In this document: positions 1-11,690 of the stretch, piece by piece
Position numbering within the stretch: the first letter of the stretch is position 1
How the letters are laid out: each line of letters opens with the position of its first letter
DNA from: Scortum barcoo
Lineage: Eukaryota; Chordata; Actinopteri; Centrarchiformes; Terapontidae
Length of the DNA stretch: 64,000 nucleotides
Assembly: GCA_023238725.1 (NCBI GenBank)
Contig: CM041540.1
Coordinates: forward strand, 6,963,501-7,027,500
Direction: 5' to 3'
Notes under the pieces: model-generated
The model's input: only the letters and a program-made list of their open reading frames with translations
What the model was told of the DNA's origin: nothing
The model's database searches: none
Program-made: the position numbers and the translations under genes

Positions 1-838
1 CTCAAAACCATTTTTACAAAGTGTTTTATGTTTATAAAACAAGAAAGTGTTAAATATTTAAGTCAAAGAGGAGTAAGAATTCTTAAAGCATTTAAAACTA
101 ATCAGGGCAAAGAGACATCAGTAATCAGAAACAAGCTTTAGATTGAAATGCAGTACAAATCTTGCCTCTAAGGATCAGGTTTATACACTAGAAGATGCAG
201 TGAAAAGCCAGCCGTCAAAGAGAGGAGAGTGTACAATTTAAATATGGGGATAACTACACAGCTGGTCAATCATGGTGTGAAAGTTGCAAGTTACAGAAAC
301 GGTCAGAGACAGACTCCCTTGATCCAGTCTTGTAAAAGTGTGGCAATCCAAAATCTATCTGACCATCAGATGAGCAATTTTTATTCAGTATTCTGGCAAG
401 TAAAAACAGTAACTTAAATACAAAGTGCAACCTCATTTGGGAGAAAAGGAAAACATCGTGTGCTGCTTAGGCGTTCCTTTATCAGTATGTGTTCTCTAGT
501 TGTTTCCAGACACCATCTGGAAATTCAGTTTGAAGCACCAGATAGAAATGTAAGAGACAGATACTGATGACTTATTTATTGCCACAGACAGGTTATTCCC
601 AGTTCGCCTCTGCAGCGTAACGATTAAAAGTCAGGCACAAGATTAATAAGCAACATTGCTGACTATGTGAAGTAATTTGGTTTTTCTCACCCAAGATCAA
701 CTCTCCTGTGTAATTACAGGCTGAAAAGAACTAATTTATGAGGAAAAACATGTGAAAAGTGAACCGCGATGTTGGAGATATCTCTCTCTCTTACATTATT
801 TTCTACTCAAGCTTGCCTCTGCTTTGTGTTTCTTGCAG
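1..838 (+). other. apaf1: apaf1 intron, 3' part (upstream exon lies outside the window)
   Basis: Non-coding sequence before the first visible apaf1 exon. It ends in a pyrimidine-containing tract and a cag acceptor at 836-838. The preceding WD blade exon, expected from the human protein, is not found here, so it must lie upstream of the window. Short ORFs in this stretch look like chance. No repeat was recognised. Confidence 0.75.
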
Positions 839-958
839 TTATGGGAGACTAAGAAGGTGCACACCTCCTCAGCCATCTCCCTGAAAAGAGACTCTGATGT
901 TCTCTTCAACGATAAAGAAATCATAGTGTCAGCTGCAGACAACTGCAACAGACTGCAG
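839..958 (+). CDS. apaf1: apaf1 coding exon A (WD40 blade, LWETKK...)
   Basis: This is a 120-bp, 40-codon phase-0 exon flanked by a cag acceptor and a gtgagc donor. The peptide opens LWETKKVHTSSA and ends NCNRLQ. It aligns in order with human APAF1 (LWETKKVCKNSA ... RRLQ) about 345 residues before the C terminus. APAF1 is the cytosolic sensor of cytochrome c that assembles the apoptosome and activates caspase-9. Its C-terminal WD40 repeats form two beta-propellers that clamp cytochrome c and hold the protein inactive. The LW pair is the end of the preceding WD motif, so the exon spans the first strands of one blade. The gene is truncated 5' by the window edge, so the CARD and NB-ARC domains are not visible. 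The frame continues into the next exon without a stop. Confidence 0.95.
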
Positions 959-1146
959 GTGAGCTGAAAATAACATCATTAGACACACAGATGAATGAGT
1001 AAAAGGTGTTGTGCTGGTTGAAGCAGCAATGTGTGTTTGTTTTCTTTGAGTGCTAGTTCAAGTGCAGACTACTGCACAATGATGTGGTTATATCAGGTTG
1101 TTATATAAAATAATGGGATGCACGCACGTGTGTGTGTGTGTGTCAG
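959..1146 (+). other. apaf1: apaf1 intron between exons A and B
   Basis: A short 188-bp intron from gtgagc to a tgtcag acceptor. A TG tract (about 1129-1143) stands where the polypyrimidine tract would normally be. Nothing else was recognised. Confidence 0.9.
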
Positions 1147-1272
1147 GTACGTGATGGCAGGACAGGATCGGTGCTGTTCCAGTCGGAGGAGAAGTCGTCC
1201 AGGATCCGGTGTACGTATATGTGCAGACAGCCCTCTGCTGTTGTCCTGGGCCAGGAAGATGGCACAGTACAG
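1147..1272 (+). CDS. apaf1: apaf1 coding exon B (WD40 blade)
   Basis: A 126-bp, 42-codon phase-0 exon with a cag acceptor and a gtagat donor. The peptide opens VRDGRTGSVLFQ and ends GQEDGTVQ. It matches the human APAF1 segment beginning INGRTGQ and ending GDENGAIE, which follows the previous exon's segment directly. It is about three residues longer than the human segment, in the EEKSSRIRC region. The G-x-EDGT motif is the terminal strand of a WD40 blade, with the usual W/L position taken by the first residues of the next exon. This is one of the less conserved blades, as in mammals. Confidence 0.93.
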
Positions 1273-1472
1273 GTAGATTAACACAGTACATATGGTTTGT
1301 GTTTGTATATACGTGTAACACAGCAGAACGTTTCTTAATCTTAAATTTTACACATTTTTAATAAATTAACCAACATTAGTTTGGAGTTTTTTGTGATTTA
1401 TATTGTTGAAAATTGAATTTGCTTGGACAGTTGGTCAGAAAAAAACATGAATTTTGAAAATTATTCTGCATA

Positions 1473-1650
1473 GGGCTTCAACTAATGATTATTTTCATAG
1501 TAGATTAATATACAGACTATTTTCTTCATTAGTTCATGAAATTATTTTGCCTTAAAATGTCAGAAAATTGTAAAAAAAAAAAAAATGCCCCACACAATTT
1601 CCTAGCATTAGTGTCAAAGTGCTTGTTTTGTACAAGTAAAAGATATTTAG
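1473..1650 (+). repeat. Degenerate teleost interspersed repeat ('gggcttcaactaatgatta' type)
   Basis: The segment starts gggcttcaactaatgattat and continues with attaat, attagtt and aaaatgtcagaaaat motifs in the order I know from a very abundant repeat of perch-like fishes. This copy is AT-rich and strongly diverged, and is interrupted by an A run. Other copies in this window are near 34322, 36200, 41197 and 49415. The family assignment is from recognition; the motif order is seen directly. Confidence 0.55.
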
Positions 1651-4600
1651 TTTACTAGCAAGCAAGACCAAGAAATATTTAGAACTATTCCTTTTTAATG
1701 AAAACATAAATGTTCTCGTCTTTGCTACAAATTTCATCATAGTACTCTGAACTCAAGAAAATAAAAGCTTTAATATATCCCCACTAGAGGAGTTTGTGTC
1801 CATAAAGAGCACAATTAACAGTCAAGAAAACAATTACATTTTTAAAACAAAGCTTGCAAATGTCCACTTAGTACACCTTGTTTGTGTGTGAGGATGTGTT
1901 TTTTTGGTGTGTGTGTGTATGTTTGTGCGTGTATTCCTTTATTCCACGTTGCCGTAGGAGGTGTTTTCCAGACCATGTTGAGTCATGAGATCTGACATCA
2001 GTACCGTCGCCCATTTTATCTGTCCTGTCAGGCGTACGTCAGGTCAACTCAGAACACCTCTGTCGTCTCACTCCACTCCTCGCTGCTCTGCCTTTCCTCT
2101 TACCTGTGATTTGTACTCTCACTGCTCTTCACTCCTCCTTTCTATTCTCATATTTTACCATCTCTGTCACATCTTTTTATATCTATAATTTCCTCTTGTT
2201 TTGTTTACCTCTCTTCCTCCTTTTGTTCTGTCCGTCCCCCCTGCTCTCTTTGCTCCGCCTCTCTTTGTCTTGGTGATAAATTGTTGTTTGCGGGCAGAGA
2301 ATGAGGTCCTAGTCTGCACTGTGGCAGGTGTGCGTTTTCACGTACAAGCGCATGTGTTTGTTGCATGTCGTGCAAATATTGCATCAGTAGAGGACGTCCT
2401 GGAAAGTTCCCGTTCTATATCAAAACATGGACGTGTACGTAGTCCTACTCTGACTTCTCCACATCGTGACTCGCCCAGCCCCCTACAGCAGAGGGCAACT
2501 CTAATTAATTAAAAGGTCCTGCAGCCTTAATGAACGCATGGGTTAATGATTTTAATCACAGCTCTTCTCCTGGCCCTAGAGATATGAGAGCAAAGGATTT
2601 GTGGACACAAGGACTTCAAGACGCATGGATGATTAGTAATCAGAGTTTTTGAAAGGAAGGGACTGGGAAAAAAAATTCAGTGATGCTTGCAGTCGATACA
2701 TGAAATACACTAAAACGCTGCTTAGTGAAGCCACTTATTTCCCCGTGAGGTATTTGAACTCAGATTTTTAAACTAGCAGTGTTGCAGAGTTAGGAGAGAC
2801 GTTGCATGCTAGTGCCACAGCCATGTTTTCTGGCTTTTTTTTTTTTTTGTAATGATAAAAATGTATCCACAGAATCAAGTATCCAAAACTGAAGTACTGA
2901 AACGTCCTAAATTCTTTTGTTGAAATAGAAACCAACATTGTTTTGTTGCTTTTTATAGTCCTCCTTTTAGAGATGCTGATGTTGTATTATCTCTAAGCAT
3001 TGCATTACATTATTCCTTGAACATTACATTTGGTGTTTAAATATTTGGAGTTAGCTAATATAGTTTAAGATATATATTAAGCATTATTTAATTGTCATGT
3101 AGTCATCTGAGATTTCCAGTTGTAGTCCCCTGAGCAAACACTAGAGGGAGCCCTGGTGTTAGCTGGTGGTATTCTTGGTGCCACTGCAGTGGAGACCATT
3201 CATTTCATTTTCCCCTCATCTGGAGTTATTTACAACCAGTTTACTGGAGGAAAGAAATCTGTAATAATTCATCCACTTCAGTGTCAGCCTGGCACATCAG
3301 CTTTCTTCTGCTAACGCTAAGAATCCCTCACTTTATGTGAAATGTACAGGCAAGGACAGAAAGTTCCTGTGTGTTTCATGATGATTGGGGGAAAAAGCGC
3401 CCTTGTGTGAGTGTGTGCTTGCGTGCATTTGTGTGTTCTGTGGCAGGGAGCAGGGCCGACAGGTAGACACATACTGAGGACGGTGAGCCGCAGGATCAGA
3501 GGACTGCTGACCTCCTTCAGGGGGTTGACGCTGGCTGTAGGGCTATGCACAGGAAGCGTGCAGGTATGGTAGGGAAAGAGTAATAAATGTTTGCAACTGT
3601 GTCCCATACTCTTCGAGAATCACCTAAAATAATACACACACACATAGAGCAAGTCCACAGTGTGCAAGTATTTGAGTAATTTGCTCCTGATGACTGTAAG
3701 AGAGGAGGCGGATCATTGACTACAGAAAGGATGGCATCATTAGTCATGTCATCATGCAGGACCAGCTTCAGCACCCACCATCTCCATCCTGTGCCACTTT
3801 TATCAGTTGATTTCATATAAATCATGCTCAACGCTTCAGCGACTTGTTTACTCCTTTGGTAGTGGTATTTAACACAAGTGTTCCCAATCTTTCCTCTTTA
3901 CATTAGCCTGCTTTTATATTTGTTTATTTATTTTTTTTACTAAACACCTTCAGGCGTTTTCTTGACTGCATCCTTCCAGAAATCCTTGAGCCGGATGTGT
4001 AAAGCTCTCCAAAGCATTCTCTCTCAGGCTTTGAAACTTGCGTCTCAGTACGTGGAGCTTGACAAACATGGTCGGCGTGCCCCGAGGCTTGTTCTGCTCA
4101 GACATTTCTACCCTCTCCACTGAGATGTAAATATTTTAGTTCCTGGTAAAATCCCAAGTGTTATGGGCCTTTCTTTGAAACTTTCACAACTACAGGTGCT
4201 GTGCTGGATTGAAGATAATGTTGTGCTGTACTCATATCATTTTATTCATTTAGTAGTCGAGGCATTTTCACATTAGATTTCTGTGCTTTATTCCCCATTT
4301 TTAAATCAGGTTGGGTTGTTTTTGTGTGACTGTCAGTCACTTTATTGTTTGTGAAGTTTGCAAAAGTTCCAGATTCAGTTTTAGCAAGGCTGAGTTTTCA
4401 TATATTTTTTTATATCACTGGATAGATCTGTATGGAGGGTAATTAGAAAAATGGAAGGCTTTGATAAGTGGCACAAAAGATTTTATAATTGCAGTTGTAA
4501 TCTATACCCATGTTTGACCTCATAATAGCTTAATTAGCCTTCTTTGTACTAGTCATTGATGTACTAGTTCATTTTAGGGATGAATTAAACTTCTATTATT

Positions 4601-4949
4601 CAAGTGTTTTGCAGAAATGTGATGTGTTTTTAATTGAGGTTCTGCCAGAATGCCACAAACACAAAGTGCACAGTTTAGCTTTAATGCGACAAGACTTGCA
4701 TTTCAACTCATCTGTATGAAGAGACTTCTTTTCTTCTGTCTCTGCTAGCGTTGCAGTAAGTGTTGATTACGACCAAGCAATCAAAGTCTAGACTACAGTC
4801 AACGAAACTTGGAAGTGACGTCCAAAAACACATGTGGAATTACAGATGATCAACATTGATGCTGCAAAAGACAACAAAATGAAAATCTTTGGGATTATAA
4901 CTTTAAGGGATTACTGAAGTTCAGACATTATCATGAGGGTAAAGTGAAA

Positions 4950-5060
4950 GTCTAGAACCAAATTTCAGAGAATCCAATAATTCAATAGTTGCTGAGATTT
5001 TTCAGTCTGGTCCTGACCGGCTGGCCGTCCCCAGAGCCACGCCACTATCATGACTAAACA
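4950..5060 (+). repeat. Teleost interspersed repeat fragment ('accaaatttcagagaatcca' type)
   Basis: The motifs occur in the order accaaatttca, aatccaataattcaatagtt, gctgagatttttcagtctgg, then ccgtccccagagccacgcc. I recognise this as a diverged copy of a short fish repeat in which 'caatagttgttgagatatttcagtctgg' precedes 'agagccacgc'. It has no coding capacity. Confidence 0.55.
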
Positions 5061-5844
5061 CTTTATTATTTTGCCACAGACCTTCCTGGAACCCCATTAA
5101 GGACTTCTGTCAGTCTCTGGGCAACCATCCAGATGACCTTTTGGAGGGCATTCACAAAATCTTATATATCTCTCTCAAAACCAGCCTTGAATATTCTATG
5201 AAGCATTCCCATCTCAATAGTGTATTATAGCAGATCTTTATGCAACAGCGGCAGCAGCAGCTATCCGAAGTGGGAATGCATGATGACATTTTTTTCCCTT
5301 CTTTTGAGCATCAAAGCTGTTTTGTTCTCTGACTCTCCCAGTAATGTCTCTGGGGCTGTCAGACCCCCAGCATCTCTCTGCAGTCTTGACCGGAGCGAAA
5401 CGGTCGCGCTCAAAGCTCACACTTTTTCATCCCGCTCTACTTTCTTTTTGATGTGCTTATCGCCATCTAGCCAGCAGTGCCACTTCACCTCTCTCCTCCT
5501 CAACTACTCCCTGAAAATGTGACTTTTTGGCAGGAGTTTTTAGTAAACTTTCTGGGACACTTTTCCTTCTCGAGTATATCTTGGCAAACATATCTAACAT
5601 TTGTGGCTTCTTGGTGCAGTAGAGCTCTCAGTGCACTGTATTTACATCTTTTTATGGCCTAGTACTATCCCAACTATGTGCAAAACTGAAGACATTGTTA
5701 TTTGAGCTTAATGCAGATATTAGCATTAAACACAAAGTACCACTGTGCCTACCTGCGGCCTCGCAGAGCCGCTGGCATAGACTTTCAGTCTTCTTGCTGT
5801 TTATGTGGATACTTGTGGTGCTAATGTTCATTTCTCCCTCCCAG

Positions 5845-5970
5845 GTGTTGGAGGTGCCCTCTGGGAGGCTCCTGGCCAATCTGCTGGGACACACCAAGAC
5901 AGTGCTGCACTGCCAGTTCAGCCAGAATGGCCAAATACTGATCACATCATCGGAGGACACCACCATAAGG
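5845..5970 (+). CDS. apaf1: apaf1 coding exon C (WD40 blade)
   Basis: A 126-bp, 42-codon phase-0 exon with acceptor ctcccag and donor gtaggc. The peptide opens VLEVPSGRLLANLLGHTKTV and ends ITSSEDTTIR. It aligns without gaps to human APAF1 ILELVNNR ... ISSSDDAEIQ. It shows the GH dipeptide (GHTKTV) and the S-S-x-D terminal strand typical of a WD40 blade. The human counterpart has QHKKTV, so the fish copy keeps a more canonical GH. A polypyrimidine-rich stretch of about 600 bp begins in the downstream intron, close to the donor. Confidence 0.96.
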
Positions 5971-7513
5971 GTAGGCTAATCTCCTCTCCTCCCTCAGTTG
6001 CCCCCATCCTCTCTCTCTGCTCTGTTTTCCTGTTTGCCCTGCTCCCATTCATCACACTCTCCCCCATTCCTCGCCATCCTTTCTTGCCTAATTCATGGCA
6101 TGTCTTTTCACCTCCTCCCCAAACCTGTTTCTCATTTCTCTTCTCTGCTATCGATTATTCTTCTGCCCCATCCCCATTCCTCACCTTGAGTAAAACTGCC
6201 AGCTCTGCTGAATCACTCATCCTCTCAGTGTTTTGGGTCTCTTTGGTGCTTTCACCTTCCCCTACCTGTTACACTCTACCTGCGTCCCTGTTGGCCTCCT
6301 CACCTCTCCATTTTTCATCCCCTTCTTTTGTCTCCTCTCTTTCCTTTTCCCCCTGTCTTCGCCTTCGGCCATGCCGCTCTCGATACCTCTTTATCTCCCT
6401 CCTGCTGTTGAGTTTACCGTGCGCAACTATCTGTGTTTGTGTGTGAGTATGTGTGTGTATTCCGGTCTGTTACGGTCTGTCAACCTCTGCCGTTCATGCT
6501 CTGTTGCTCATTTCCCCTTTCCTCTCCTCCCCTCTCATCTCCTCCTCCTCCTCCTTCTCCTCCTTCTTCATCTTTTCTTTTTTGCTGACAGACCTGTCCA
6601 CTGCAGCACTTTCCTCCCTCTCACACAACGCAGCGCCTCGTTCCGTATTCATGCAGCTGCTGCCTCTGCCATCACTATTCTCGGACCGTCCACCGCTTAT
6701 TCAGAAGCAATTCAAATTCATGCTGTTTGACATGCGCTTACTAGGAAATGGAAGTGTGTATTTAGATGTTAATGCGGACGCAGGGTGAATGTAAAGCGAT
6801 GTAATGACACTCATGTTAGCCCGTGATGGATTCTAACCTTTGGACTGATGACAGGTTCATTTCAGGAGGACAGAAGGTGCATTGTACACAAAAACGTGAT
6901 TGATAGGATGATCCGGATGATTCTGTCCGTCCTGCCCACGTCTTTGAAGTCAGCTGAACTCCTGTCTCTGGTCATTTACCTGCCAGCACACTGTTGACAG
7001 ATGTGCACATCCAGATTCAACTCCACAGATGTATTAACACATTTAGAACACACATAAATGTACTGTTATCCAAATGACTGTTAACAACAGGAATCATCCA
7101 GACTGTTACCGAAATATACCTTTCCTGTATGTTATAAAGGCATATGAGGCCACACTGCTGCCCTTTTCTCCCTGTTAAATAATTAGTGGATGTTACATGA
7201 CTACTAAGGTCTTGTGCCAAAGAAGTGGCTTGGTATTGGATGTTTCTGAGAGGACTGGAAATGAATCTTTGTTTCTAATGAAGACTATCTCCTACTCTTG
7301 AAATTGTGAGGCTCACTTTAGAATGCTATGGATTGTAGGTAATACTCCCACAAAAGCCTACTTACTCATACAAAATTTGCAAAAGCGCTCGCTGATTTGA
7401 TTTATTGGGACATATCAGAAACCTGCGCCTAAGTCTGTAGAGGTGGCTACTGTAAATTGAAATAAAAAGCATCAGTCACTGAAAGATTCCTTGTCTCTCT
7501 TTTGCCCCTTTAG
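5971..7513 (+). other. apaf1: apaf1 intron between exons C and D, with long pyrimidine-rich tract
   Basis: Non-coding. The first 600 bases (about 5980-6600) are strongly C/T-rich on the + strand, including a CTC/CTT tract near 6535-6575. This opens artefactual serine/leucine-rich frames of 213 and 165 aa. The 3' end has a standard tag acceptor at 7511-7513. No repeat family was recognised. Confidence 0.85.
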
Positions 7514-7645
7514 GTGTGGAGGTGGCAGTCTGGGGAGTGTAAAGTACTGCAGGGTCACAAGGAACAGGTCCGATGCTTCTCTCTGCTCTCCAGCTCACCC
7601 GCCGACACAAGACTGCTGTCCTGGTCCTACGACGGCACTGTCAAG
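7514..7645 (+). CDS. apaf1: apaf1 coding exon D (WD40 blade)
   Basis: A 132-bp, 44-codon phase-0 exon with acceptor tttag and donor gtgaag. The peptide opens VWRWQSGECKVLQGHKEQVR and ends RLLSWSYDGTVK. It corresponds to human APAF1 VWNWQLDKCIFLRGHQETVK ... LLSWSFDGTVK. All the blade landmarks are present: GH, a hydrophobic strand, S-x-D and the following W supplied by the next exon. The fish exon has four extra residues (SSSPADT against the human KNS), placed between strands b and c. Confidence 0.97.
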
Positions 7646-7744
7646 GTGAAGCTCTCTCACACACACACACACATAGACTCACAATAGAGTTAAAAGCAGC
7701 ATGAAATCAAGTAATCTCTCTCTCCTTCTCTCGGTCATGACAAG

Positions 7745-7870
7745 ATGTGGGACACAGAAACTGGGGAGAAGCTGCAGGACATCGAGGCTCATCGGGGAGC
7801 CATTCTGTCCTGTCATGTCTCGCCAGACGGATGTCTCTTCGCCACCACCTCTGCTGACAAGATTGCTAAG
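7745..7870 (+). CDS. apaf1: apaf1 coding exon E (WD40 blade)
   Basis: A 126-bp, 42-codon phase-0 exon after a 99-bp intron. The acceptor is gacaag and the donor is gttcaa, which is a weak consensus. The peptide opens MWDTETGEKLQDIEAHRGAI and ends TTSADKIAK. It matches human APAF1 VWNIITGN ... SSTSADKTAK. The initial ATG is only a splice-junction methionine replacing the human valine, not a translation start. SADK followed by the next exon's LW forms the canonical SADxxxxLW end of a WD40 blade. Confidence 0.96.
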
Positions 7871-9718
7871 GTTCAACACTTACACACTCACACACTCATA
7901 GCATGAGACATATCTGTTTGTGCTGCCAGTAACAACGTGACCTATTACACATCGGCGTCTTCCCTCAAAGCTCCTTCGGAACACATTACTTACAGCACAT
8001 ACACATGGACGCGTTGCTGCGGGTGATATCTGAGGCGTTCTCCGGTAGGGAGGCGAGGGACCTTAGAGATGAGCATGCAGCAGATGGCCCCAAGCCTGGT
8101 GAGTTAGCTGCAGGTCAGTCTGTCCTCCTACACCCACGTCCAGTGATCATTTAGTCTGACTGCAGCCCGTGGACCTGCTGACCCACCAGCCTGGCAGGCT
8201 GGTTGGCCCCGCAACCGACCAACCTCCCCGTCTAAACGCAGTTTTTGCCAGATTGCTGTTCACCAACACCACTGCGCTTGACTTTGGCCTGACTTTGACT
8301 GACTCAGTGGGCTGGAGATGTGGTCTGCAACCTTTTCCGCTAGCAGTTCTAAAATCATTGCTTTTCCCACTCATCATCCACAGAAAAGGGAACTCCACTG
8401 CACAGTACATGCTGAACTGTACCGAGACCGTTCACCTCTTTGACACTGGCTCTATCTCAGTGTCAGTCACTGTCTTGGATCATGAAAACGGCTGTTGGTT
8501 TGGTGTTAGATTTATACTGCTCTGTCCAATATTCAACCACGGTTGACATCTGGTGTTCCTTAGTGTCCAGCATTTGAAACAATGCAAAGCTGCCCTCTCA
8601 GGCATTTGTTAAAGCTGTTGATGTAGAGCCACTGCCACCGAGTTTCACACGGGAATTTGGATTTGGTCGACACTTACTGTAGAGAACAGCCGCTGGGTCT
8701 GCAGCCAACCTGGCTTCTGTCAATGGATCGTAGTGAGAGAGAATGTGTGTTTTATGGATTTGGCAAAGATGATAATTGAGGTGTGTGTGTGTTGTGGGTT
8801 GCTGGTTAGCAGCCAGTCGCATAGTCTTTGCTCTCCAGACCTAGTAGGGGCTTTGGTAGCTCAAAATACACACAAACACAAAGTCCCCGGTCTCCATCTG
8901 GAGGTCACATCAAATAGCTCAGCTATGAGTGTCTTTGTTGAGAACCACAAAAAAAGGAGGATTCTCTCTCTTTCTGTCCCCCCCTTCCTCTTTTTCTGTC
9001 TTCGTTTCTACTGACCTTCAGATGAATGGGACTCTGTGTGCAGACACAGTTAGCCGGCTGCCAAATGAAGTGTCTAATTATGAGCCGTGTTATTTTCTAT
9101 GCGGTGCAGGATGTGACCAGGGTAAGGAAGGCCTATGGAGAGAGGAAGAGGAGGAAGGGAACAGCAAGAAGGGAGGAATGTAAAGAAAACAGCAGATTAG
9201 AGATGGAAAGTAAAGAAGGCAAATCCGAACAAAGTGAGAGAAAGAAAACAGAGCGATAGAGCGCTCATTACCGGCTTCATCCCTCTGATGCAGTGCTATA
9301 ACAACATTAGCTCCATATTTAGCACTATTATTTGTCCTAACAAGACCCATTAAGAGGTCGAGACTGATTTTAACAACAAAAAAATAAATATTGTTTATTA
9401 TTTTTACTATGAACTGTTCCAGATAAACACTGCTGTTGATTTTTTACAATTACATTTCATCTAGAGCATATCACACCTTCACCTGTGTCACAGAAACAGG
9501 TAGCTTATTTCAAATGGATTACTCTTGAATGAGCAAAGGCTAGTGACTCATTTGTAGCCATAGTGCAGTTTGAAAGAGAAATAAATGGATCCAAGGCATA
9601 CAGATTTTTTGCAGTAGCCAAGCAAGAATATGTAATTTTCTCTCTCTTTTTTTTTTTTTTTTTTATAAAAAATTGATTTCCTGATATCTTCTTGATGCAT
9701 TGCTCTCTCTGCTCCTAG
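7871..9718 (+). other. apaf1: apaf1 intron between exons E and F
   Basis: Non-coding. A 125-codon + strand frame (8169-8546) overlaps an 87-codon - strand frame, and neither shows a known domain. A purine-rich patch occupies about 9117-9260. A T-run at 9650-9664 precedes the exon F acceptor (ctcctag). No repeat family was recognised with confidence. Confidence 0.8.
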
Positions 9719-9844
9719 CTGTGGCTCTGTGAGTCCTGGCAGTGTGTCCACACACTGAGCGGCCACCAAGACTGCGTCCGAAGCTGCCGGTTCTCCTGGG
9801 ACAGCCGACTGCTCGCAACGGGAGACGACAACGGAGAGATTCGG
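9719..9844 (+). CDS. apaf1: apaf1 coding exon F (WD40 blade)
   Basis: A 126-bp, 42-codon phase-0 exon with acceptor ctcctag and donor gtgtgt. The peptide opens LWLCESWQCVHTLSGHQDCV and ends LLATGDDNGEIR. The last twelve residues are identical to human APAF1 (LLATGDDNGEIR), and the GH dipeptide aligns with human RGHNGCVR. This is one of the best-conserved blades in the window and fixes the gene identity. Confidence 0.98.
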
Positions 9845-11458
9845 GTGTGTGTTCAAAGCATTTTCTTAACATTTTGCATCCCTTTACTAGCTGATCTAGG
9901 AATTCAAGCTCATTGCGCTGCATTGTCGGAAATCACCCTCAGCACCAGGCCAAAATGCAAAAAAAGGTGTGACTTCTGAGAAGAATGAGGTAGTTAAGAG
10001 AAGAGTGGATGTAATTTAGAAGAAAATACAGAGGCTACAGATGAAAGGTGAGAAAAGACTTCCCACTGAGCCTCCCGCCTTAAGATACTCCACACACCAA
10101 ATGGCATTATGTTACTAGTATGAAAAGTAATGGCGATGCCTTAAACCATCTAATTTGCAGTGCATCATACAAAAACGCAATTATGGCAGTCAACATTTAT
10201 TCTAGAGATCACCCCATAATTACAGCTCATCACTCATTTAGATAAAGTGCTTACTAATATATCATGATTGCTGCGGTGCACAGAGGAGGGGTGAGATGAA
10301 AAGGAAGGGGGCAGGGCTCCTTCTCAGATGGGGGAGCGGGAGCTGGAGGAGGTGCAGGTTGTGTTGGGACGAAGAGAGCAGGAAGAGGAGGAGATGTCTG
10401 ACAGTGGGAGGTGAAGGAGACGACTCTGGCTGCCAAATTGGATCCCCAAGGCTTTGGAACCCGCGCATATACAAACACACAGACAAAGTGAATGAAAAGT
10501 TAAACTGTGTGAAAGGTGGAGAGGAACATGTGGAAAAGTCAGCCTGCAGCGACATATGGCGGCACCGCATCAGTCAGCAAAGGGTTAATGGCCTCTGGTG
10601 CCCTCTGAGCCGAACTGCTCCATTATCGAGAAAACGGACGAATCCATCAGATCCAATTACATAAACCACACTGAAATCTCACCCCTGTTTCTATGGAAAC
10701 AAATGTGAGTCATTCCACACAAAAGCATGCCAACTGTTAAATATAGGTGTACGTGTGATGTGTCATTGTCAAATGGACATGGCATGTGAACAGTTGCATA
10801 ACAGCTGCAAATCGACCTGATGTGCTGCACCAGTGACGATGGACTCACAAAGCATCTTTTCATAATGTATGTGGTGCATCGTAGGCAATTTCTCATTTAG
10901 ATTCACACCTTTCACATCTGTGAAAATTCTCTCTAGGTTTATCTTGACCATAGAAATGGAAGTTTGACAAAAAAAGATCATTATCATAAGGTGCTTGTTG
11001 CCATGGAGATTATTTAGTTGTTAGACCATCCGCAATCAGAGACAGAGGTCATGGTGCCTCCTCATTTACAACCACTCGTTATCACATGATCAAAAATCTA
11101 TACTTAACAACTAACCCATCTCCATGGAAACTGAGCAAACTCCATCTCCTAATCGAGGCCACATTATGGGGCTAAAAGCTTGTGACAAGAATTTGTTCAT
11201 TTTACCGATACCTTTTTTTCTTGTCTGACAGAGCAGGCAGCTGGATATGTAAATACTAACACAGCTCGCATCAAGACAAGGGAACACAAGTCTAAAAAAT
11301 AGACTTGAAATTCACTAATAATGTAAAACAAGCAGTTTCTTCAGCTATAGGTGGGATCTTGAGTAGTTTAACTTGCTACGTCTGTCATATTGTTTGTGTA
11401 TCAGTGACATTTACTCCATGTAAATGGTTGGTTTATAATGTACGGCTGTCCGTTGCAG
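9845..11458 (+). other. apaf1: apaf1 intron between exons F and G
   Basis: Non-coding, 1.6 kb, with acceptor gttgcag. A G-rich purine patch near 10285-10410 opens spurious frames on both strands (102-122 aa), none with a recognisable domain. No repeat was assigned. Confidence 0.8.
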
Positions 11459-11605
11459 CTCTGGAGTGTCAAAGACGGCACTTTGCTGAAGATTTGTTCC
11501 CGCGATGGTAAAGACGGCATGGACTCACTCCACGGAGGCTGGGTGACCGACCTGCACTTCTCCCCGGACAATTCTCTCCTGGTCTCGACTGGTGGCTATA
11601 TAAAG
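11459..11605 (+). CDS. apaf1: apaf1 coding exon G (WD40 blade)
   Basis: A 147-bp, 49-codon phase-0 exon with acceptor gttgcag and donor gtatgt. The peptide opens LWSVKDGTLLKICSRDGKDG, continues HGGWVTDLHFSPDN and ends VSTGGYIK. It matches human APAF1 IWNVSNGELLHLC ... HGGWVTDLCFSPDG ... ISAGGYIK. The segment between blade strands (CSRDGKDGMDSL) is one residue longer than in human. As in human, the GH position is replaced by HGGW and the terminal motif is GGYIK-WW, spanning the following intron. Confidence 0.98.
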
Positions 11606-11627
11606 GTATGTTAACACATAGGCAATG

Positions 11628-11690
11628 TAGTTTTTTAATCCCACATTGGGGAAATTCACTTGTTACAGCAGCTCAGTATTAAAACAATGA
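11628..11690 (+). repeat. Teleost repeat fragment ('ggggaaattcacttgttaca' type)
   Basis: The sequence cccacattggggaaattcac followed by ttgttacagcagct is the diagnostic end of a repeat common in ray-finned fish, normally preceded by 'attgtccc'. Only a short 5' part is clear; the rest is eroded. It begins 23 bp after the exon G donor. Assigned by recognition only. Confidence 0.5.

Larger units (their letters stand above)
1273..5844 (+). other. apaf1: apaf1 intron between exons B and C (4.6 kb)
   Basis: Non-coding. It contains a degenerate teleost repeat at 1473-1650 and another at 4950-5060, both listed separately. Poly-A and poly-T runs lie near 1571-1584 and 2836-2848. The ORFs at 2201-2512, 3317-3831 and 5220-5522 have no recognisable domain and no matching splice context, so I treat them as chance. 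Human APAF1 has no residues missing between the flanking exons, so no coding exon is expected here. Confidence 0.85.

Noticed and set aside
5805..6730. Overlapping frames of 213, 165 and 111 codons
   Set aside because: They result from a C/T-rich intronic tract with few stop codons. The composition is low-complexity Ser/Leu/Pro, and the 213-codon frame overlaps the true apaf1 exon C in a different reading frame.
7745..7747. ATG at the start of apaf1 exon E and at the start of the anks1b last exon as translation starts
   Set aside because: Both ATG codons directly follow splice acceptors and align inside the human proteins (Val in each). They are junction codons.
8147..8546. 125-codon + frame and 87-codon - frame in an apaf1 intron
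   Set aside because: No domain and no splice sites giving a plausible mRNA; the two frames overlap on opposite strands, which suits chance openness.
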